This document shows positions 31,577 to 44,402 of a stretch of 64,000 bases of DNA, in pieces. Within the stretch, counting starts at the first letter, position 1, and the number at the start of each line of letters is the position of its first letter. The translations under genes and the position numbers were made by a program. The notes below the pieces were generated by a model. The model saw nothing but the letters and a program-made list of their open reading frames with translations. It searched no databases and was not told where the DNA came from. The stretch spans positions 17,943,475 to 18,007,474 of the forward strand of contig CAMGYJ010000008.1 in NCBI GenBank assembly GCA_946122785.1. The letters run 5' to 3'. The DNA is from Linum tenue (taxonomy: Eukaryota; Streptophyta; Magnoliopsida; Malpighiales; Linaceae).

Positions 31577-33389
31577 ACTAAAATTATTATTATTACTACA
31601 AAGCCATGCAAGAAAATAGACTCCTAAATATGTAATCTGACCGCACTATTTGCTCTCCTCGAATTAAAAAATTATTGCAAATGCCATTTTGGATTTCTTG
31701 TGATCGCGCTCCATTCTCTAAAGCACCATTGTCTCTACCAATTACAATGCATTTGTCTTCCTTAACAAAACTTTTATCTTCACACTAAACATTACACGCG
31801 AAGAATTTACTTCACATGAACATTTTATGACATCTATTTTTTGGCAATACTGATTAACAACCCAGCAACCAACACAAATTTGATACTCTATAGATTGAAA
31901 ACTTAAAGAATAACCTTTAGGAATTGACTATTCTCCAATAGATATGTTGCTTTTTTTCCCTTATAAAACCGAATCAAAATATATTCGATCCAAATATCAA
32001 TTCAGTACGATTCAGTCCAGTGCTAATGGGATCGTTATCCACCCCTACATAGGATGTTAGACTAACATAATATTTTTCTTACAAATATATCAAAATGAAG
32101 GTTGTCTTCAATGTACTCACTTTTTTGGATGCATGTAATGCACTCGCCTCATAACCGTTATTTTGAGCAGGTGATTCATGTCAAACCGATATCAATCATT
32201 ACTCTTATATGATGGGCAATAAAATACATGAATTTGCACAAAAATTATTCAAGATTACTTTGATTTGAAGTATTCAGGGTTTAGGAATTTAGGATTAGGG
32301 TTCAAAATTGAAGGTTTAAAATAATGCATTGATTAGTTGTGATCATATGTTATAGTATCATATTAGATTAAGGATACCAATTAAAATTTAATGTTGTTAA
32401 TTTTAGGTTTATTATTAGATTTTTCCAGTGTTTTTCAATCAATCAAGAAGAATATTACAGAAAAGTCTCTCAAATCCTAATTTTTCTATCCTCTAAATCT
32501 CGTCTATCTCTCTACTATAGACAGTCTGCCATTCTTTCCCGTTCTTCCCCAATTCTTCTCTTCAACCCTCATTCTTTCCCGTTCTTCCCCAATTCTTCTC
32601 TTCAACCCTCAATTCCTAATTCTTCCTGATCATCTATCACAATTTCTAATCATCAACCAACTCCTAATCATCAAACCTGACCCAACAAACGCTAAATCAC
32701 ATGGTTTCTACCATGACCGCTCATGTATAGCGATTTCTAATGAAATCGATGCTGCAAAGATGCTTACGAGATCATTAATTCGTAATGAAATGAATGTAGC
32801 AGTTGAGAATCACGTCTATTTTTCAGGTTAACTTAGGCTTATTGGACGTTTGTGTTCGCCATGTCAGCAAAAAAAATCGACGTCTTTAATGGTGACTAAC
32901 AGAAAGTAACGAGAATGACCGAACATGGACTATTACCATAGAAATATCTTTGGGGACATAACACGAGTACAAAGAAAAAACCAAGTTAGGACAAATTGGC
33001 AATAAGATCTAGCAATGAGTAGAACTCATGGTCAGATGGGTTCTCCCATATGCGGCAAAACTCCAGTTGTTTTCCGGCCACATCATTTGAGGAAAGAAAC
33101 CAATTCAAAGAGGAGATATCCGGCAAGTTGGAGAAGGTTAATACTTGAAAGACAGATAGGGGGTGATCAATTATTCCCTTACAACGCAGAAGGATACGGA
33201 TTTCCAGAAGCTATAGGGTCAATCTACTTCCAAACATCCAAAATAGTAAGCTCCCAATCCGAACAAGATTATGGCGGGAAAACCGAACCTGGAAAATCTG
33301 AATTATGCTGCTTATATAGAAATCTTCACATCTATCCACCAACATTGCAACTCTAGAAGTGAGGAGTTGAGTGAGGGGAGACCGAATTG
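31577..33389. other. Intergenic, AT-rich; short tandem duplication
   Basis: No gene seen. A 40-bp unit beginning attctttcccgttcttcccc occurs twice in tandem at 32531-32570 and 32571-32610. The string ttatccacccctaca near 32040 resembles the end of an hAT-type MITE, but no partner end was found. About 33000-33389 is probably the 3' flank of the F-box gene ending at 33390. Confidence 0.5.
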
Positions 33390-34881
33390 TCACTCCTCGT
33401 CGTCATCCCAATAGAATCTAACCTCCGCTTCTTTAGAAGCTCGCTTATACTGTATCGCCTCCTTCATGAACTTGGTAACCTTCTTGGTGCCCAATTTTTT
33501 ATAAGGTGTAATGTGAATCAACTCAAGTAGTGAGGCAGTGGCTAGTACAAACCGCACAAGGTCCAGCTCGACCTGAGTACCACGGCTATCCTCGATTCTG
33601 AACTTCCTCAGATGTTGAAGGCAATCAGATCCCCTGCAGTCCCCTGCTTCCAACAAGCTTCGCAAGCAGCTAACTTCACTGCCTGCGGGCTGATCACATA
33701 GCTACAAGAGCATTTGTCAAGGAGCCAGAGTCAGTCTAGAGAACAAAAAATTTATGCACCTCGACTCCTGCAAACAGAAAATTCAGTTTGCAACACAACC
33801 GACCTGAACTGTGAGCCTATGCAAGTTGGGGGAGCTCATGATTAGAGAAACAAAAACACACTCCATCGGGGAACCATCAAAGACGAGAGTATTCATCTCG
33901 AGGACTTTTAAGCGGTGAAGAGGAATAGGAAGCCGGGTGGGAGAATTCCTTCCAGATGGAGCAAGGTACTAAGAGAAAACCGAACCAAGTGGCATGAATG
34001 AGTATGTACCTATGCAATGATAAAAATACATTGTGAAAAACTGTACTTACTTTCATGACTTCATTGTTAACATAGAGCTGCTCGAGTGCCGGGAGAGAAG
34101 CAAATAAAGATACCAAATCAGGTGTCTCGCTCTCAGTCAAATGAAGTACTACGTATGACAGAAGTGGAGTGCACTTGAAGCTGATATTCTGAAAATACCC
34201 CACAAAGATGAAGGATTTGAGAAATGGAGCCACAATTTCAAGCTGACCAGCAGGCCCGTCGGGATATATCGCCCTAAAGTATTCGAGCATCGGGCACTTG
34301 GGAAGGAAATCCCTGAAGAAATCAACGGGCGATGTAACATATTCTAATACAAGACGGGTGAGGTTAGTGAAGCCCACAAACCAAGATGGTGGCTTAAATT
34401 CACAGGACTGAAGTTTCAGGGATTTCAGGCGAGAAACAGAAAACAGGGAAGAATGCATCTGAAAATCGCCTTCTTCCTCGTCATTACCACCGGTGAACAC
34501 AAACTTTAAGTGTTGGACACCTTTGGTAGAAAGGTAAAGAATGATTTGGTCAATCTCACGGCAGGCGATCAATCCAGGGACCGAAAGCACGAACTTGGTT
34601 ATTCGCCCGTCATGAAGAAGCAGAGATCTGTAGATGTTCAACATCACTTGCTTATTCATAACTTTCGATTCAGATTCAGCCAAATCACTAGAGATTTGGG
34701 CAAAATCATCATCAAAGACAAGTTCAGGAATCCTTCTCCAGTGGCACCTCCATTTACGTGACAAGACACCAGTTTTGGCGGCATCTTTAATGGGTAAGTA
34801 CATAAGAATGCGCTGTATCACGTCGGCAGGAAGGTCAGTGATTCTATCAGCACTGTACTCCGACTCACACACCCGCTTCAT
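33390..34881 (-). CDS. F-box/FBD/LRR-repeat protein, intact (435 aa)
   Basis: Exons 34881-34051, 33968-33804 and 33701-33390, phase 0, 1308 bp in total. F-box at residues about 12-58 (ITDLPADVIQRILMYLPIKD, KWRCHWRRIPELVFDDDF). LRR-like region (LFSVSRLKSLKLQSCEFKPP, KCPMLEYFRAIYP). Exon 2 contains RLPIPLHRLKVLEMNTLV. Exon 3 has the FBD domain (CLQHLRKFRIEDSRGTQVEL, VRFVLATASLL). The leader shows a likely splice donor AAAG|GTAATCC near 35045. The upstream region matches paralogues as far as about 35490 (gcgttagggcttggga) and is then replaced by a LINE end. Predicted SCF receptor; target unknown. Confidence 0.88.
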
Positions 34882-35548
34882 ATTTCAGGCTACAATACAA
34901 ATTGAAGCAACAAAGTCCATTTCAGCCAGCTAACAAATACAGATTGGGATAGCCAAAAACATAGAAATCGCAGAACAAAGCTGGAAAACATTCGAATCAA
35001 GAGAAAGCTCCAATTATGTAACTTAGGAGAAAGCGGCGGATTACCTTTCGTTGAGGAGGTTGATTTACTTTGACCAACAAGAACTGAAAGGGCTCAATCC
35101 GGCAGAGTCCCTGCAAGCTGTACTTGTTTCCAGCGTCTCAATTACACCATGAGATCCTGAAGAATTGAACGGCGGTGAGGGCGAACGAAGCTCCTTGAGA
35201 ACGCCATGATTGAAGTTTCTTCCAGGAAATGGATTGGGGCTTAACGGAAGATGAAACGCGGGAACAGTACAGAGCGGCAAAAGGTGGGCTAGAAGAATGC
35301 AGGGAGTCGATGTTGAGGGTCAAGAGAAAACGAAAGAGATGTACAGATTTCAGTGGCGGAGAGAGTGGAGTTGTAGGGAGGGAGACCAAGCGCCGAGCCG
35401 AACTGAGAGAGACGGCGAGGTGCGAAGAGCGAGCGAGCGCGCGAGAGCCAGTAGTTTTGCTGGGTTCAACGTGCGTTAGGGCTTGGGATTTTTCACACTA
35501 TAGACTTGTGTGCTTTAGACCGTTTATACCGGTACGGTAGTTTAGCCA

Positions 35549-36245
35549 GCAGTATAATTTTTTTTTTAAAGATAATCATGTATTGATTCAAATAATAGGT
35601 AGTTAGTTACATCCTCAAGTTCAATCAGGCATGAAAATCAAAGAAATGACTCATAGTCGAGTACAAAGAGAGGGCATTTCTAGCCACCAAGTGGGCTACC
35701 CTATTACTACTCCGATCTACAAATCGAACACTAAATCCGGGGTTACTGGAGAAACCCAGCACCACTTCTTCCAAAATCGCACCCAATTGGTTGTCCCTTA
35801 TATCGGCCTGCCTGATCTTGTTGATGATCACCTTAGCATCCCCTTCAAATCTTACATTTGTGAATCCATGATCCAGGCACCACAGCAGACCCTCACGGAA
35901 GACAAATAGTACCACCACCATGGGGTCATCAATTATCGGAAATTGAACCCCTTTCACCAGTAGGACTTCCCGTGTGGGGGTCATAAGAACCAACCCGCCC
36001 GCCGAATGTGAATCGCTCCTAGTAGTCTCATCCCACATACAAACAACCCCAGTATGAACCATCAGACTCAGTGGTTGTTGTACCGTAGGATCAGCATCCT
36101 GAAGAGCTTTATCCACTGGCAGCCGCACCCATTCCTTATATTGCTGGGCAAACTGGCGCATCAACGCAGGGATCCCAAACTGCTTACCCTCAAAGACCAT
36201 CCAGTTCCGAGACCACCAGACCCGCCAAAGGAATTTAATCGGGGT
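35549..36245 (-). mobile_element. 5'-truncated LINE with RNase H domain and poly(A) tail
   Basis: Minus-strand frame 36200-35625 (extending upstream to about 36233 as KFLWRVWWSRNW) encodes the terminal RNase H-like domain of plant LINE polyproteins. It contains HTGVVCMWDETTRSDSHSAG, then VFREGLLWCLDHGFTNVRFE with GDA, and a final RSSNRVAHLVARNAL. The frame is intact. A short A tail (T run at 35551-35560 on the plus strand) marks the 3' end. It is truncated on its 5' side near 36245. It lies directly upstream of the F-box gene at 33390-34881 and has cut into that gene's conserved promoter region. Confidence 0.8.
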
Positions 36246-36954
36246 CCATTATATTTATATTAGTTTTAACAAAATATGTAGAAAAAATCAAAAATTATAA
36301 ATATCAAATGAACTACACTTATATAATCTATCTCATGATGAACTCTCTAAAAGCAATAATTATGTCGTTACAATGTTGTGACTAAATAAAAATCGAAGTT
36401 TGTCCATGCTACATTTTACACTCGCCGCACATTCAAAACATATAGGGGTCATTTTGAAATAATTATGCATTTGGGAAGATGGAAGATTGTGGGCATTACG
36501 GATTTTGAGAACCCACAAGTGTGGAATTTCAAAATAGCTCATGGGAATTTACTATTTTGCAAATCCACAAGTCTCGGTACACTGTCGCTAAACAAGTTGA
36601 TCCCCAACTCTTCGTCCCTATCAAGCTGGTCCCACTACCTCCGTTGGCATGTTGAAGCCCAAATTATCCCGAACAAGTGGCCCAACGTCCTTCGGGACTA
36701 CTCGAGTTCTCGATGATGACCTCTCCGGTGATCGACAACTGGGTAGGGATGACAACATCTCATAGTGTGATAGTTCTCTCCCCCTCATAAAAGTGGAAGG
36801 TATGTGTCTCGGGCCTTCACCTCTCTGACATAGTTGTCACTAACTCATTATCAATGTCCATCCCTACGAATACTCACTCTATCCAATCTCGTCCTTTCTA
36901 AATAGGGCAAGAGTCCCGCATGTCATGGAGGCAAGCGTGAGGTCCTCTATGGAT

Positions 36955-39900
36955 GGTGGGAATAAGTGATTCCTACGGGGGGGGGGGGGGGGGGGGGGGG
37001 GGGGGAATGTACGAAGTAAGTTTTTGAATGATATAAAAATATAGCAACGTTTTAAAATAATGATAAAAACATGATTTTGACGGTCAGGCGTGCCTATCGG
37101 GTTGTTCCAAATGTATGGGATTGATGAGTTGCTTGCTTGCTTGCTTAAATACTTCACATCCCTCGAGCCGAGTTGGATATACAATCTAGGATCACAAAAA
37201 TCCGCTTCCATCTATTAGTATATACCAGAAAAATACATTATTTGATTTGTAAATAAATCATGAAAATACAAAATGTTCAAATACAAGGAAAACAATTTTG
37301 GGGTCGAAGGTCGGGCATAGCCGCAACTGCAGAGCATACTAAAAATTCATTTATTTGGAGTATTTTGGGCAAACATCATCTGTATTCCAAAAATAAACGA
37401 GTCAATCATGGTTAAACTACTAAGACATTATTGGTCTTATAGAGTCCGACCAATAATTCACATTGATAACTGGCAAAATTATGAAATATATGACAAATTT
37501 AGTGGACAATTAATCATAAAATGAAAAACAAGTAGGTAACTTAAGAGTCTCTTCGTCCATTTTTTGCGGAAGCCGGACATAGGTTCAACCAGGTTCTTAG
37601 AGAGAGAGGATTTTATCTCAACCCAAGGAAACTTTTTTTGTGTGGAAGGTCGGATTTGCCGCAATCACAGAGCATATTAAGAATTTATTGAGTCGTGGAA
37701 GAGAAAGAGGAAAAAAGTTGTGGCGGTGTGAATTAATGAGGAGAGGAGGGTGGGTATTTATAATAAATAGGGAGTTGTTGTGGCTGGAGGCGACGCACAG
37801 ATCGTGAACGTTGAAAGCGGTCAAGGATTGATCACATGACAACTCAACGTTTCGCGGATTGCGTCTCCCAAATGCAATATGGCGGAAGGAATGGGAATGT
37901 GGCAGGTTCGGGACGGGTATCACGATACCATACCCGCCCCGTGGCAGGCCTGGTAATTTATCATGGGTCACAGGTCAGGACATGTCGACCCAATGGGTAT
38001 GTAATTTATATAGAAAACATTAAAAATATTCGTTAATTTCATAATAAGACCAAGATAACAAACTGTATTATGATAAATGTAGTTAAATTATTGGAGAAAT
38101 TGAGATTTTCACTAATTTATAACGTTTTTATAGCTAAAATATTGTGTAATAAAAGGAAAATGCTAAGTAATTTGACTAAGATTACATGTAATTTAGGCAA
38201 GAACGGGTCGAAAATGGTGCAGGTCAGGGAAGGTTGGGTCGACGAGAGTAAAAAATTATTGGACCCGCCACAAAATAAGTCAAACAGGGTGGGAATAAGT
38301 GATTCCTACGGGGGGGGGGGGGAATGTACGAAGTAAGTTTTTGAATGATATAAAAATATAGCAACGTTTTAAAATAATGATAAAAACATGATTTTGACGG
38401 TCAGGCGTGCCTATCGGGTTGTTCCAAATGTATGGGATTGATGAGTTGCTTGCTTGCTTGCTTAAATACTTCACATCCCTCGAGCCGAGTTGGATATACA
38501 ATCTAGGATCACAAAAATCCGCTTCCATCTATTAGTATATACCAGAAAAATACATTATTTGATTTGTAAATAAATCATGAAAATACAAAATGTTCAAATA
38601 CAAGGAAAACAATTTTGGGGTCGAAGGTCGGGCATAGCCGCAACTGCAGAGCATACTAAAAATTCATTTATTTGGAGTATTTTGGGCAAACATCATCTGT
38701 ATTCCAAAAATAAACGAGTCAATCATGGTTAAACTACTAAGACATTATTGGTCTTATAGAGTCCGACCAATAATTCACATTGATAACTGGCAAAATTATG
38801 AAATATATGACAAATTTAGTGGACAATTAATCATAAAATGAAAAACAAGTAGGTAACTTAAGAGTCTCTTCGTCCATTTTTTGCGGAAGCCGGACATAGG
38901 TTCAACCAGGTTCTTAGAGAGAGAGGATTTTATCTCAACCCAAGGAAACTTTTTTTGTGTGGAAGGTCGGATTTGCCGCAATCACAGAGCATATTAAGAA
39001 TTTATTGAGTCGTGGAAGAGAAAGAGGAAAAAAGTTGTGGCGGTGTGAATTAATGAGGAGAGGAGGGTGGGTATTTATAATAAATAGGGAGTTGTTGTGG
39101 CTGGAGGCGACGCACAGATCGTGAACGTTGAAAGCGGTCAAGGATTGATCACATGACAACTCAACGTTTCGCGGATTGCGTCTCCCAAATGCAATATGGC
39201 GGAAGGAATGGGAATGTGGCAGGTTCGGGACGGGTATCACGATACCATACCCGCCCCGTGGCAGGCCTGGTAATTTATCATGGGTCACAGGTCAGGACAT
39301 GTCGACCCAATGGGTATGTAATTTATATAGAAAACATTAAAAATATTCGTTAATTTCATAATAAGACCAAGATAACAAACTGTATTATGATAAATGTAGT
39401 TAAATTATTGGAGAAATTGAGATTTTCACTAATTTATAACGTTTTTATAGCTAAAATATTGTGTAATAAAAGGAAAATGCTAAGTAATTTGACTAAGATT
39501 ACATGTAATTTAGGCAAGAACGGGTCGAAAATGGTGCAGGTCAGGGAAGGTTGGGTCGACGAGAGTAAAAAATTATTGGACCCGCCACAAAATAAGTCAA
39601 ACAGGGTGGGAATAAGTGATTCCTACGGGGGGGGGGGAATGTACGAAGTAAGTTTTTGAATGATATAAAAATATAGCAACGTTTTAAAATAATGATAAAA
39701 ACATGATTTTGACGGTCAGGCGTGCCTATCGGGTTGTTCCAAATGTATGGGATTGATGAGTTGCTTGCTTGCTTGCTTAAATACTTCACATCCCTCGAGC
39801 CGAGTTGGATATACAATCTAGGATCACAAAAATCCGCTTCCATCTATTAGTATATACCAGAAAAATACATTATTTGATTTGTAAATAAATCATGAAAATA

Positions 39901-40920
39901 CAAAATGTTCAAATACAAGGAAAACAATTTTGGGGTCGAAGGTCGGGCATAGCCGCAACTGCAGAGCATACTAAAAATTCATTTATTTGGAGTATTTTGG
40001 GCAAACATCATCTGTATTCCAAAAATAAACGAGTCAATCATGGTTAAACTACTAAGACATTATTGGTCTTATAGAGTCCGACCAATAATTCACATTGATA
40101 ACTGGCAAAATTATGAAATATATGACAAATTTAGTGGACAATTAATCATAAAATGAAAAACAAGTAGGTAACTTAAGAGTCTCTTCGTCCATTTTTTGCG
40201 GAAGCCGGACATAGGTTCAACCAGGTTCTTAGAGAGAGAGGATTTTATCTCAACCCAAGGAAACTTTTTTTGTGTGGAAGGTCGGATTTGCCGCAATCAC
40301 AGAGCATATTAAGAATTTATTGAGTCGTGGAAGAGAAAGAGGAAAAAAATTGTGGCGGTGTGAATTAATGAGGAGAGGAGGGTGGGTATTTATAATAAAT
40401 AGGGAGTTGTTGTGGCTGGAGGCGACGCACAGATCGTGAACGTTGAAAGCGGTCAAGGATTGATCACATGACAACTCAACGTTTCGCGGATTGCGTCTCC
40501 CAAATGCAATATGACGGAAGGAATGGGAATGTGGCAGGTTCGGGACGGGTATCACGATACCATACCCGCCCCGTGGCAGGCCTGGTAATTTATCATGGGT
40601 CACAGGTCAGGACATGTCGACCCAATGGGTATGTAATTTATATAGAAAACATTAAAAATATTCGTTAATTTCATAATAAGACCAAGATAACAAACTGTAT
40701 TATGATAAATGTAGTTAAATTATTGGAGAAATTGAGATTTTCACTAATTTATAACGTTTTTATAGCTAAAATATTGTGTAATAAAAGGAAAATGCTAAGT
40801 AATTTGACTAAGATTACATGTAATTTAGGCAAGAACGGGTCGAAAATGGTGCAGGTCAGGGAAGGTTGGGTCGACGAGAGTAAAAAATTATTGGACCCGC
40901 CACAAAATAAGTCAAACAGG
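36955..40920. repeat. Tandem triplication, units of about 1.32 kb
   Basis: Three head-to-tail copies start at about 36957, 38290 and 39607. Away from a G run they differ at only two positions that I can see, both in the third copy (near 40349 and 40514). The G run has 29, 13 and 11 bases (36977-37005, 38310-38322, 39627-39637), which explains the unit spacing of 1333 and 1317. Each unit contains a ttgcttgcttgc microsatellite and part of an hAT MITE. Short open frames repeat in each unit, but none resembles a known protein, so I see no gene here. Confidence 0.95.
36977..37005 (+). repeat. Poly-G run, 29 bases
   Basis: A homopolymer of 29 G in the first unit of the tandem array; the other two units have 13 and 11 G at the same place. 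A similar run of 25 G is at 49412-49436. Confidence 0.95.
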
Positions 40921-40957
40921 TCGGGTAAAACAGAACAGGTCGAAGTTGCCATCTCTA
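40518..40957. mobile_element. hAT-type MITE, complete in third tandem unit, truncated in the others
   Basis: Related to the element at 25440-25915. The left end aaggaatgggaatgtggc and right end gttgccatctcta correspond to its ends, and the interior has the same acccgacctg-type arms and AT-rich centre. The flanks tatgacgg and tctagcgg could be a decayed 8-bp duplication; units one and two read tatggcgg on the left, a slightly better match. In units one and two only the left part survives (about 37886-38288 and 39203-39605) because the triplication breakpoint lies inside the element. Confidence 0.75.
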
Positions 40958-41239
40958 TCTAGCGGTTGATTGCGTGCTATGTACTGCGGCGATTGCGGTT
41001 CCCTAAAGCGATTAAATCTAAATCGCTTTCCTCGCCAACGATGATGATGCAGATCGCTTGTTCGTAACACCTAAATTGGTTTTATTTACCCTTCATATTA
41101 AGGTTTGTTTCGTGCCAATTCATGTGTATAATTGTTTGAACATCGTCAATTGTACCCCTATTTCGTTCCTATTTGAATTCAATTATATTCTAGGGTACTT
41201 TAGACGACACATGCGAATTAGGTACAAAATAAAGTCACA

Positions 41240-42600
41240 AGTGTAGTAAGGGAGGGCAAAAGACTGAAGATCGTGGCCTAGAAGTGAAGATTATGGCCGA
41301 GATCATGGACCGTGAAGTTGAGATGAAGATCGCGGCTAGGAAACCCATGATCACGGCCGCAAATTGGAGAGCTAGGGAGCGAACTTCGTAAATAAGGAGC
41401 CAAGGGGAAATAGAGAGTTTCCTCAGTTGGATCACGACCACAGTGTAAATTGAATGCGAGCAAGATCACGGTCGCGACTCGTGGATTGCGACCGCGAAGT
41501 CACCCGCGATCTCCTCGCTCAAGAAGGCCAAAAACGACTTCGTCCCAAGATCACGACCTCGCCATTGAAGATCTCGCCCGAGATATTGACCCTGTCTGGC
41601 CGCAAACTTTTTCGTCCTCTGATGCCTATAAATAGAAGACTTCTTCCCCCTCATTTAGAGAGCTGATTTTGAGATATAATTTCTGGTTTTAGAGAGAGAG
41701 AAGAGAGAGAGTTGAAGGAAGGAGAAGAGGAAAAAGAGCTAGAAGAGAGGAGGCATCTTCCTAAACCTCAAAACTTCTTCAATCTCTTTTATGTATCTTC
41801 TTACCTCCTTTATGGAGTAGTCCTCTAAGGTACTAGGGGTTCTAAACCTCAAACCCTAGCTTTAGTGTTTACTATGTATGTATGGATATTTTAGGGTTTG
41901 AATGAATAAATGTGTTTATCTAGTTGATTCTATTGCTATTCTAGCTTTGATTGTGTTTGGGTGAGTCGCCTAATCTTCTCTACTAGCCTACTTTTTGCTT
42001 CTACGCTGGGTTTGGAGTTTTAGAGTTAGACGGGTATGCGCCATCAAGCAAATCGAGGTTAGATCTATGAATAGGGACTTATGGTGGTCGAGACGACCGA
42101 ACCCCTGCCATAGGTAGCCTTCCTATACATAACCCGGGGTAAAACCTCGGTGTGGACGATGGGTAGTACCCATTGAAAGGAGCTACGAGGTTAATGCCCC
42201 AGATACAGTACTCTAGATCGAGGTGACTATTTATGGGTCTAGGGGAGGCGTACTCGGAGGCGTGTGGATAACCACGAAAGCTCACGGAAAAGAGCTCACT
42301 AATCACCACATTCGATAAACTCTAAGTATTTAGACATTACTTAGTAGCGCTAGGCTAGGGTGAGGGATAGTTCCCCGAAGTAACTTCTTTTAGCTTTATC
42401 AATCTCTAGACTAGGTAATTCGCTCAAATCGTCCACACAAACTTTCAAACCGATCGACTAAATAACAACGAGGTGGGAAGTAAGCTAGGGTACCAGGATC
42501 CGAGTAGAATACAACCTTGATTGCCACTATACGACAATGTCATCTTAGGTTAAACTTGATTTAGGATGGACTAGTTGTTGACACGTGCTAACCACTGACA
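41240..42600 (+). mobile_element. Possible LTR or solo-LTR sequence
   Basis: A 1.3-kb non-coding stretch with LTR-like layout: GC-rich start, a TATA box in gcctataaatagaag (about 41626), a GA-rich leader (41690-41750), then a long unstructured tail. No internal retroelement domains, primer site or target duplication could be fixed, so the ends are approximate and the call is tentative. Confidence 0.35.
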
Positions 42601-42865
42601 ATAATCTACACGGATGAATATGATCACTTTTGTTAAAAACGATTTTGAGAAAACATGTGTAGATTGGGAAATATTACAAAGACTATTGTATTTTGAGATT
42701 ATTTTTTTTTAGGAACTAGGAAAAAAATCCCCCAAAAACATGATGTTACAAAATAATCTCAACTTTTACCACATGATACATTTTACTCCCGTTCCATAGC
42801 CATAGTGTACGAAGTCATTGTGTGAACTACACTGTCACTAACAATAGTAAAAGCTCAGAAAGATC

Positions 42866-44402
42866 TCAGTCCATCGTATAATCCCAGTCATAAGTAATCT
42901 CTGCTTCTTTAGAAACATGCTTACATCGCAGCACTTCTTTCATGAATTTCGTATTCTTCTCCGTCCGCAATCCACATCTAGGCCTGACATAAACCGATCG
43001 AAGTAGCGGGGCAGTGGCTAGCACGAACCTCATGAGGTCCAACTCAGCATGTGTACCATGGACATACTCAATTCTGAACTCTCTTAGATGCTGAAGACAA
43101 TCAGAAGGTCCAGGACAGTCCTCTGCTTCCAACAACCTCCATAAGCTGCTAACTTTGTTATTTATAGGTTCACAACCTAATAGGCTCTGCCAGTCCTACA
43201 AGAGCATTTATCAAGAAACCAAAGTCAAGGCTAAATACTGAAAGTTGTAAACCTCATAAATGCTGCAAACGAAAAAGTCCAGTTGGGAAACACAACGAAC
43301 CCCAACTCCGACTGTGAGGCTGCGCAGGTTGGGAGAGCTCATGATCAAACAAACAAAAGCACGCTCCCTTTTGGAACCGTCAAAGACAACATCGTCGATG
43401 CAGAGGAAATTTAACTGGTGAAGAGGAGTTTGAAATCTGGTGGGCGCGTTCGTACCAATTCCAGCAAGTTTCTGCAAGAGAAACAAGCAACTATTCATAT
43501 TACATGCATAGTATGAATGAGTTACAGCAACCCAGCAGGCTTTCCAGCAAGAACTGAAAGAAGGTTGTTGACAAAAAAAAATTCCTTACTTGCAGGCTTT
43601 GACAGTTAACATGGAACCGCTGGAGTCTTGAGAGAGAAGCAAGCGAGGATGCCGATGCCATATCAGGTATGCGGCCATAATGAAGTGAGAGATCTGACAG
43701 AAGTGGAGTAGACTTGAAGTAGATATCCAAAAAACCCATGTAGCTGAAGGATTTGAGAAATGGAGCCACGATCTCAAGTTTACCAGCAAGGCCCTTACAA
43801 AATGCAAGCTTCAAAAGTTCCAGCATCGGGCACTTAGGCAGGAAATTCTCGAAGAAATCATCAGGCAAAATAACCTCTGCCAGTTCAAGATGGGTAAGCT
43901 TACTAAAGCCAACAAACCAAGTTGGTGGTGCAAATTTTACAGACTTAAGCTGCAGAGATTTCAGGTGAAGTGCAGAAAACAAGGAAGAATGCATCTGATA
44001 GCGCTCTTCAGCAGCCTCTGGCTCATCAAACTCTAGGGTAAAGTCTTGGACACCTTTGTTAAAAAGGTGAAGAATGATGAGGCCACTCTCCTGGCAGGGG
44101 GCTAATCCAAGTATTGAAATCTCAAACTTGGCTATATGCCCATCATGAAGAAGCAGGCACTGGAGTATGTTCAGCATCACTTGCTTATTCATCACCTTCC
44201 ATTCAGATGTAGGTTCGTCAAGAATGTTGGCAAACTCTTTATCAAAAACAAGTTGAGGAATGCTTCTCCATCGACGCCTCCATTTCCTTGACAAGACACT
44301 AGTTTTGCCGGCATCTTTAATGGGTAAGAACACGAGGATGCGATTTATCACATCGGCAGGAAGGTTGGTGATTCTGTCAGCACTGGACTTGCATCGCTTC
44401 AT
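42866..44402 (-). CDS. F-box/FBD/LRR-repeat protein, intact (435 aa)
   Basis: Exons 44402-43590, 43471-43307 and 43195-42866, phase 0, 1308 bp in total. F-box at residues about 8-54 (ITNLPADVINRILVFLPIKD, KWRRRWRSIPQLVFDKEF). LRR-like repeats (LFSALHLKSLQLKSVKFAPP, KCPMLELLKLAFC). Exon 2 ends in CLIMSSPNLRSLTVG. Exon 3 carries the FBD domain (CLQHLREFRIEYV, ELDLMRFVLATAPLL). The ATG at 44402 is preceded by TGCAAG, consistent with a 5'-leader intron acceptor, with a donor CAAG|GTATAT near 44502. It is separated from the rest of the cluster by the 1.3-kb tandem array and LTR-like DNA. Predicted SCF substrate receptor. Confidence 0.88.

Noticed and set aside
37479..40603. Repeated small open frames of 61 and 117 residues in the tandem array
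   Set aside because: They recur only because the DNA unit is triplicated. No motif was recognised, and the longer frame overlaps the hAT MITE.
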